Shown: positions 57,216 to 64,000 of the stretch, piece by piece
Layout of the letters: the number at the start of each line of letters is the position of its first letter
Position numbering within the stretch: position 1 is the first letter of the stretch
Assembly: GCA_012064415.1 (NCBI GenBank)
Contig: SSNU01000157.1
Coordinates: 8,786 to 72,785 of the forward strand
DNA length: 64,000 nucleotides
Direction of reading: 5' to 3'
DNA from: Gyrodactylus bullatarudis
Taxonomy: Eukaryota > Platyhelminthes > Monogenea > Gyrodactylidea > Gyrodactylidae
Translations under genes and position numbers: made by a program
The notes under the pieces: generated by a model
What the model was told of the DNA's origin: nothing
The model's database searches: none
What the model saw: the letters and a program-made list of their open reading frames with translations, nothing else

Positions 57216-58317
57216 GTATGAATATTAAAATAAATTCTGGAGAGATCATTTCTATACGAAATATAAAGAGAGGAGAAACTTCGATATACATTTTATCTAT
57301 ATAATTCTCTCTGATAAAAAAACCCTGAAAACGACTTACAAGTCATGCAGTGATCCATGCTTCCATAAGATCCCCTGTAACATTTTTATTAGTTTTAGAA
57401 GAGGTATTAGAGGCTTTCATTAATCAAGGCAACCCAACGAACCCACAATTACTCAAGACTAAATATTAAATATTCGAATAAAGAAAATTAGAATAAATAA
57501 AATATTAGAACAAGAGAAATATCTAGCACAGCTGGCCCTTTGAAATTGCCTTGTGATAATCAGGATAATTTTATCCGCTAGAGAAAATATAAGAATACAA
57601 AAGGCTCAGAGGTATCCTAATACTAATTTGATTAGGAATTAACAACGATCCCATGGAAGTAGTCGATTTGTTATCCTTCATTGTAACAATATGCTCAACA
57701 AATTGCCTCAAGATTTCAAACATGGCAAAGTATGTTTTTCAAATGGAATTTGAAATGTAATAACCATAAATTTACATAAAAATATGAATACAGCTCAGTG
57801 TGTCCTATTGTGTTTTGCCCCCACATACTCACTTAGTCATTGGCTATTTTACTGGCTTGTTTTGCAAAATGCATCTAGGACAGAAAACAGAAGGATAAGA
57901 AGAGATTCATCTGGCCTACTCTGGACAAAAATCTATAACATATCCCTCAGTGGTACTGTTTAATTTAAAAGTGTATCCTTTTTACCAGTGTAAATTACTG
58001 CTCGTGTTCGGAATAATTCTTTAATTAATTCGGATAATTTAATTAGAAAATAATGTTATATGAAATTGTAAGGTTCCTTCGAAATTATTTGACAAACATT
58101 CTTTCAGTTACGACTCTTATGAGACGAATTGCTCAAAAAAGGGTTTGTTAAACAAAAAACTATAACGAATGCTGTTTGTGAAATAAATAAAATGAGATAT
58201 TCTGCAACCCTCATAGAATCGCTTCTACTTCCTGGAGAAGTTGTCTTCTTAACTTTGGAGTATGTCATCTAACTTTAAATTAAATCCTCATATTAAAATC
58301 CCTAGAATTATATATTA

Positions 58318-58560
58318 TAAGAAAATTCTCTAAATCCAATGACGTAAGACTAAAAGCTTACAAGTCATTGGTATTTCCTCTTTTCGACAACATTTTCCCT
58401 CTTTTACCTCAATCTCTAACAATTGAGCGGGTGTAATATAGATTTCTACATTCCCTATTTATATATTTGTATTGAGGTTACATTTGGACTCGTTCAATGC
58501 ACTTATCTCGTTCTCAGGGATTAATCCTCTCTGGGTTCTTAAATTAGTCATGTCTCTCAT
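58318..58560 (+). repeat. LINE-like relic, copy 2 (plus)
   Basis: Contains AGACTAAAAGCTTACAAGTC, CTCTTTTACCTCAATC and TGGACTCGTTCAATGC. It is co-linear with the inverted copy at 56957-57215. Fragments read RLKAYKSLVFPLFDNIF and LTIERV, as in LINE reverse transcriptase C-termini. Confidence 0.55.
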
Positions 58561-61500
58561 TAGATCTAAATTGGACTTCACTAAGTCTTTAGTTTACTCA
58601 TATCTTCATTAACCAGATGATTTTTGTTTTGCTTGCAGACACTAGTTTTTCATATTAATATATATATATATATATCGCCATTTTGCCTTCATAATAAAAA
58701 AATTTACAGAAACCTCCATAAAAATTGAACAAAATTATAATTTTAGAAACATTTCTCATCAAAATAATATTCTTCTTTCCTCCTATAACATTCTTTATGA
58801 AAAATTTAATTTGTCTAATTGGGATAATCTTTATTCCATTAAATCTATTACAGAACATATAAGATCAAAAGTTGATTACTCTAAGTCTCTTCTCTATCCT
58901 GATCTTCACTAATAGCTAGGACCAGTTTTTTTTGAAATCGAACATTTTTATTTATATACAAAATTAGTTTAATGATAATACATATAAGAGAACAGGAATA
59001 GAGTGTTAGCATAGAGGAGACCCTTAGAATAATCAAGTTTAGACCTAATGTGTGACACTATAGTTTTAATGTTAGTCAAGTCATGACAGTCAGAGATTTT
59101 ATATTTTTTATCAATCATATTATATGAAGATAGTAAATAGTGATTTGAAAAAGAGGGGTTTCTGAGGTTATTTCATTTTTGTATATATTTGTATTTATCT
59201 TTTTTTCAATATAGAATTTTTTTCTAACAAGAAAAATACTTTTCAATATTATTATTTCTCACATTCGCTGACCCGATGATGATTATTGTAGATTTTTTAT
59301 TTTTTTATATTTATTTATTATTTAAAAAAAGAGAACCTTTTTATCGTAGATTAAGCTATATTTATTTTGTATTTTCTATATTTCTACAAATATGAGTGTT
59401 TTTCCTAACAAAAATTATATTCTCGAATAAAAGTGTCCAATTTACAACAGCATTGCGGATGGTCAATGGGCAAGATTTTCCTCCAAAAAGAAGGGATAAT
59501 CAGCTATTAGTGAATGGAAAAAGAGACGATTGGTGATTCACTCCATCCTGAGTATGAAATTTACTCAACTAACTGATTTCATAGAGAAGTAATAGTTCAG
59601 ATTTCATATAACACAATGGAATAATCCTAAGAAATTATTCAACAATGGGTCGAGTAAATTGTTATATATAACACTCTCTCAATGATGTATGAATATTTTA
59701 CTTCGTCCTTGGTTGGAAAAGAGAAATATACAACAATAAGCATTTTTGTATAATTCAATAAATCCGATGCATTATCAACGGTCAAATTTTGCCAATTTTT
59801 ACATCACTCATATCGGTCGATTGGTTAAATACAAAAAATACGATAATTTATCCAAATTTCATAATAGCACTTGAAAAATATACATTGTTAATTAGAATTA
59901 TTATTCTATTAATTAATAATTATAATTTAGTAACAATACCTCTACTAATATATTAGTTGTGACATGGCAACCTAAGCTATATAGAATGAGATATAGAGAC
60001 AGACAGAGTTTGCTACCTAAAAAGCTGAATGAACTTTGAAATTATTGCTAGAGAAAATGGCAAGTATTATTGTAATAACGACAATTATGAGAAATCAATT
60101 ATCGGGTTTTATTCAATTTTCACTATTTCATGCCAGACATGTTGTATGGTCAGCGAGTGAAGGCCACATATTCCAATGCATGCAGAGAGATGGGGAGGGA
60201 GAAGAGTGTGAACAAGGGATAGCTCTCAGCAAAAAATTTAGTAACCATACTAAATTGAGCAGGGACATGAAATTTCTTTGATTAAATGTGGACTCGATAG
60301 ATTAATTAAGTAAGTTTAATGAGGTGATAAGTAGCAGTTTCTCTTTTTTTGATGAACGTTTTCAATTTTATAGTTTATGATTGATCAATTGGGAACTTGA
60401 TGATGATAACTTTTTAAATTAGTAGATCTAATTATGAGTTATTGGTCGGAACTGACTAGACAAACTAAAATGAATTGAATTTCATTAATACATCAAGTAA
60501 ATTTGAAGAAATCCAAAGGAAAAAAAATTCTCTAATTTTAACATTGTCACAAAAGAGAGAGAGTCATTGTCAATGGTCATTGACCATTGGTCAAGGAAAT
60601 AACAAGATTTGTCTGATAAAAATCTAACCTCAAATAAACTTAACTCTTGACATTATCAAATACGTATCCGTTCTTTTTTCTCTTGTAGAGAGAGAGAGAA
60701 TAAAACATCTTTTGTTTTTTATTTCATTAATAAAATTCCATGTAATGTTTATTTAGTTCTCTTAGTTGAAGCAGTAGCAATTGTGGTTCTTACCAAGAAA
60801 TATCTACAGATTCAAGAAGAATAAACATGATACGTATGATATATATGTTATACATGTGTCTGTCGTTTTATTCTTTAGTGTTATTCGGAAAGCGAATACC
60901 AGGTGTCACAATTTAACACGATAGAAGTAGATGAAGAAGCCATAATTCGAGATGGGTTGTTCTTGACAGAAATTTGAAAAATGCAAGTAAAATCAAATGC
61001 GTGATACATTGTCAATTTAAGGGAGGATTGTATGATGGCACCATATTTTGTTTGAACCATAGGACAGCTAGAGAGTACTAATTAGTATTCTCCCTCCCCG
61101 TGCATTAATTAGTACGGAGAGCTGAAACGATTGATATTCAAATGAGAAAAGTGGTCTACTCAAGGAATATCATTCGACCTTGATGTATGTTTTTTTCCAT
61201 GAAGAAAGCCATACCATACGGACCAGATCACAATGAAAAATTATCAAAACATCATAATTATGACAAGTCTCCAATTGAAATATGCATTTGTGTCAAGGTC
61301 ATTTCGTGTTCAGTGTTTTTGCTCCTTTTTCAATAACATCAACTTGCTTATTTATTTTTAAACTGATTCTCTTATGATAGAGGAAAATGATTTAATCAAC
61401 TTTCAGTTTGCAAAATATTTACACAGAAGAAAGGGTACAGATATTACTACAATGATTTGATGATCTGACAGAGAGGACAAAATCATCAGATGTTTAAATA

Positions 61501-61771
61501 TAGACAAGAAATACCAATCGATAAGCATCTCAAATACTTGTAATAGATTTGCTAAAAATGTAAATGCTTGTTGAAAAGAAAATTACCAATAGAGAAGCTC
61601 TACGCCATGGAATAGGTGAATGCTTTTGCGGATTTAATTTTATTCACTCACATCACAAGGTAAACTAATAAATAATGCTAACCTGTACTCTTCTCGCCTT
61701 GTAATTCTAGCCAATCACTGATAACTTTATCATCTTTCTTTTTACCTCAAGTTTTTCTCTCCTTCCCTCTT

Positions 61772-61797
61772 ACTCTCTCTCTCTCTCTCTCTCTCTT
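61772..61797. repeat. (CT)n microsatellite
   Basis: Pure CT run about 480 bp upstream of the zfh-1 start codon. Confidence 0.9.
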
Positions 61798-62276
61798 TTA
61801 CTCCATTTTATATTTCTACAGACTCTTTTTTGCTAATAGAATACAGAGTATAATGATAATAATGAAATTATATATAATTCAGTATAAAAATACACACCCA
61901 CAACATTTTATTCATAGATTTATTAAATATGTTTGTATGCTACAATAGTATATTATATATAAGTTTGTGTGTATATATAGAATAGACACAAGCATATATT
62001 GTAATATAGGGTATATTCTGTTATTTAGGTAATAAAGTATGTATATGTATACATAGAATGTAACACACCTCTACACCTATACGCTAACTATACCTATATT
62101 GTAGTAGTATTCTATATGATTGTGTACTTAAGAGAAGAAACACCGTCGGATGTAAACTAATCTCCGTTCCGTGTGTGTGTTCTCTTCTGCACAAGACATA
62201 TAAATACTCACTTGACAAAATTAAACAGCTCATTATACTGACTGTGGATTATCATAAATTGAACAAAAATATCGTA

Positions 62277-63530
62277 ATGGCTACAGATTCTAGTGATAAC
62301 GGTCTAAATTCTCCGACCATCACCAAAAATTATTTAGATATATTCAATCCAGCTCAATTATTATCCACAATGGAAATGCAAACTACGAACCCATCACCTA
62401 TTCCATCTTCCATATGTCCCAAGTGTGGCAAGAATTTTGCTAATATCTACCGATTACAACGACACCTTCTAAGTCATACGGAGAGTAAGGAATTGAGAAA
62501 ATTTCAGTGTGAACTCTGCTCAAAAGCTTTCAAATTCAAACATCACCTTAAGGAGCATACGAGAATTCATTCGGGAGAGAAGCCGTTTGCCTGTAAGGAG
62601 TGCGGCAAAAGATTCTCTCATTCTGGTTCCTACTCAAGTCATATGTCGAGTAAAAAGTGTAGCAATAACAACAACTGCAGCAGCATCAGTAACGGTAGCG
62701 TCAAGAGTCACGAAGACCTTCAACAGATATTGAGTGAGAACCAGTTTGGAATTAAACCATCGCAGACCTTTTCCTTTTCTCCGGTTTCACTAATTTCTGA
62801 GGAGAATAATAATAACAAAATCAGTATGATATCAGATTTAGAAATGAGAGAAAAGAATTCAACTTCAGAGGAACAGAGAAGATGTAGATCTGTGATACGT
62901 CCAGATCAAGTTGAGAAATTACGACACTTCTTCCGAATAAATCCCCTCCCATCAGCAATGGAATTGCAAAATCTAAGCCAAGAAGTTGGCCTCAAGACAA
63001 AAGTTATTCGTGTATGGTTCCAGAACGCTCGTTCTAGAGACAGAAAGTCGAATAGATACACTACATCAATTTCATCCACAATGAGCAATAGTCAGAGAGA
63101 GAGCCCAGAGCCATTAAACTGTGAATCGAAAAAGATACGATTAGACGAAATACCCCTTGACCTATCTCAGAATCATGAGGCCCACGATGAATCGACCAGC
63201 TCTCCCCTACAATATTGGACACGAATTTACCTGAAACTTAGCCAAGAGTTGAATAGGAACCTTGCTCCGCCAACTTTACCTTCCTGTCTAAATCCCAATC
63301 CTCAAATGCTCTTTGAAAATCTCTTCAGTGGTTCGGTAGCCAAGGAAAAGAACGAAGATTGGTCTCAAACATTTAATAATCTTCTGACAATACCGACGCC
63401 AAATGAACTTCTCTCAATGAATCTTCACAATCAGACAAAAATATCGCCCGATTTACCATGTCAAACGCTTAGCCAAACAACAAATTTAATCCAAACAGAT
63501 GGGTTGGACGAAAATGGATCCCTACAATTT
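62277..63530 (+). CDS. zfh-1/ZEB zinc-finger homeodomain transcription factor (5' part)
   Basis: The first 418 codons, from ATG 62277 to a phase-0 donor (TTT|GTAAGT at 63531). Three tandem fingers lie at 47-128. Finger 1 is [21 protein letters not shown]; finger 2 is [17 protein letters not shown]; finger 3 is [23 protein letters not shown], with the C2HC ending typical of zfh-1/ZEB. The homeodomain spans about 204-262 with [11 protein letters not shown] (247-257). PLDLS (293-297) is a CtBP-recruiting motif. The family represses E-box genes in mesoderm and neurons. The C-terminal finger cluster should follow outside the window. A further upstream in-frame stretch without ATG (from 62175) exists, so an extra upstream exon is possible. 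The N-terminal cluster has three fingers here, one fewer than usual. Confidence 0.92.
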
Positions 63531-64000
63531 GTAAGTCATTTAACCTTGAAATCAAATTACATACATACATACGGATTTATATTCATTTATCATATAATTT
63601 ATCACAATAATATATAGCAATATTTAGTTAATTTTGGACAAATATACGTTACCCACACTATGCCCAGTTATAAGTAGACCATATGCTAGGCTAATTATAA
63701 TTATGTCATTATTAAAAATATTCGTACAATATAGCATATTTATATTTATATGAAGGTGTTGAGCTTTTCTCACTTGTGTAACTTTAGACGACCAATTTTT
63801 ATTTGTTTTTGACTTTGGGAATTTAGATTTTATCAAATGCATAGACAGACAGATATATATTTGAGTAAACATGAAGAAAAGAGAAAAAACCTAATTTCTT
63901 GTATGTGTGTGAGCGTATAGAGTGAGGGAGGCTAATGATAACACCCTTGGATAATTTGTTTTATCCTCTGCTGCCATTTAACGAAGCGTAGATGTAAATT
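63531..64000 (+). other. start of a zfh-1 intron
   Basis: Begins with GTAAGT. No coding sequence seen to the window end. AT-rich. Confidence 0.6.

Larger units (their letters stand above)
48293..62276. other. 14-kb gene-poor region upstream of zfh-1/ZEB
   Basis: I found no convincing exon on either strand. The open frames present (up to about 100 codons) have simple-repeat or AT-biased content and no family motif. It contains microsatellites, a perfect inverted repeat (51687-51713) and two LINE-like relics in opposite orientation. Gene density elsewhere in the window is several times higher. A long regulatory flank or large 5' introns of the developmental gene zfh-1 is the simplest explanation. 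Confidence 0.55.

Noticed and set aside
60036..60281. 81-codon plus-strand frame upstream of zfh-1
   Set aside because: No motif, no splice context; within expectation for long non-coding DNA.
1..64000. CRISPR arrays, operons, Shine-Dalgarno sites
   Set aside because: The sequence is eukaryotic, with spliceosomal introns throughout; the only regular repeats are microsatellites.

Overview
This window is nuclear DNA of an animal with a nervous system, not of a prokaryote. It is strongly AT-rich and its genes carry GT-AG introns. It encodes bilaterian gene families: a serotonin-type receptor, a neurexin, a zfh-1/ZEB factor, geminin, WAPL and SETD2. About a dozen protein genes lie in 64 kb, most packed into 1-48 kb with short spacers. 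Several introns are only 25-33 nt long, and two poly(A) signals overlap stop codons. Together these point to a small, streamlined invertebrate genome. An orthonectid, dicyemid-like or flatworm-like animal is an inference I cannot confirm without a search.

Layout. 1-487: end of a piggyBac-like transposon with the start of its transposase. 1373-2820 (+): last exon of a biogenic-amine (5-HT-like) receptor. 3235-6707 (+): VPS11. 6750-8290: palindromic repeats and a decayed LINE. 8317-9319 (+): two exons with NPF motifs, possibly the VPS11 tail. 9450-10100 (-): ribulose-phosphate 3-epimerase, head-to-head with WAPL (10450-13973, +). 14309-15261 (-): exosome subunit RRP40/EXOSC3. 15934-34710 (-): a 16-exon neurexin of about 1450 aa, holding a MITE and a nested plus-strand ORF in its introns. 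35750-37786 (-): zinc-ribbon/F-box/LRR protein, head-to-head with geminin (37950-38396, +). 38677-42959 (-): SETD2. 43193-43907 (-): small RS-domain protein. 44289-46965 (-): mitochondrial trifunctional enzyme alpha, 94 bp head-to-head from EXOSC9 (47060-48292, +). 48293-62276: 14 kb without convincing genes, with microsatellites and LINE relics. 62277 onward (+): zfh-1/ZEB, running off the right edge.

The genes mostly do separate housekeeping jobs: endolysosomal tethering, pentose phosphate pathway, cohesin release, RNA exosome (two subunits), replication licensing, H3K36 methylation and mitochondrial beta-oxidation. Three are neuronal or developmental: the 5-HT receptor, neurexin and zfh-1. 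These three have the long introns and flanks, whereas the housekeeping genes are compact. The most striking observation is a recurrent class of 25-33 nt introns, spread over five genes and both strands. Each is needed to keep a conserved protein frame open.
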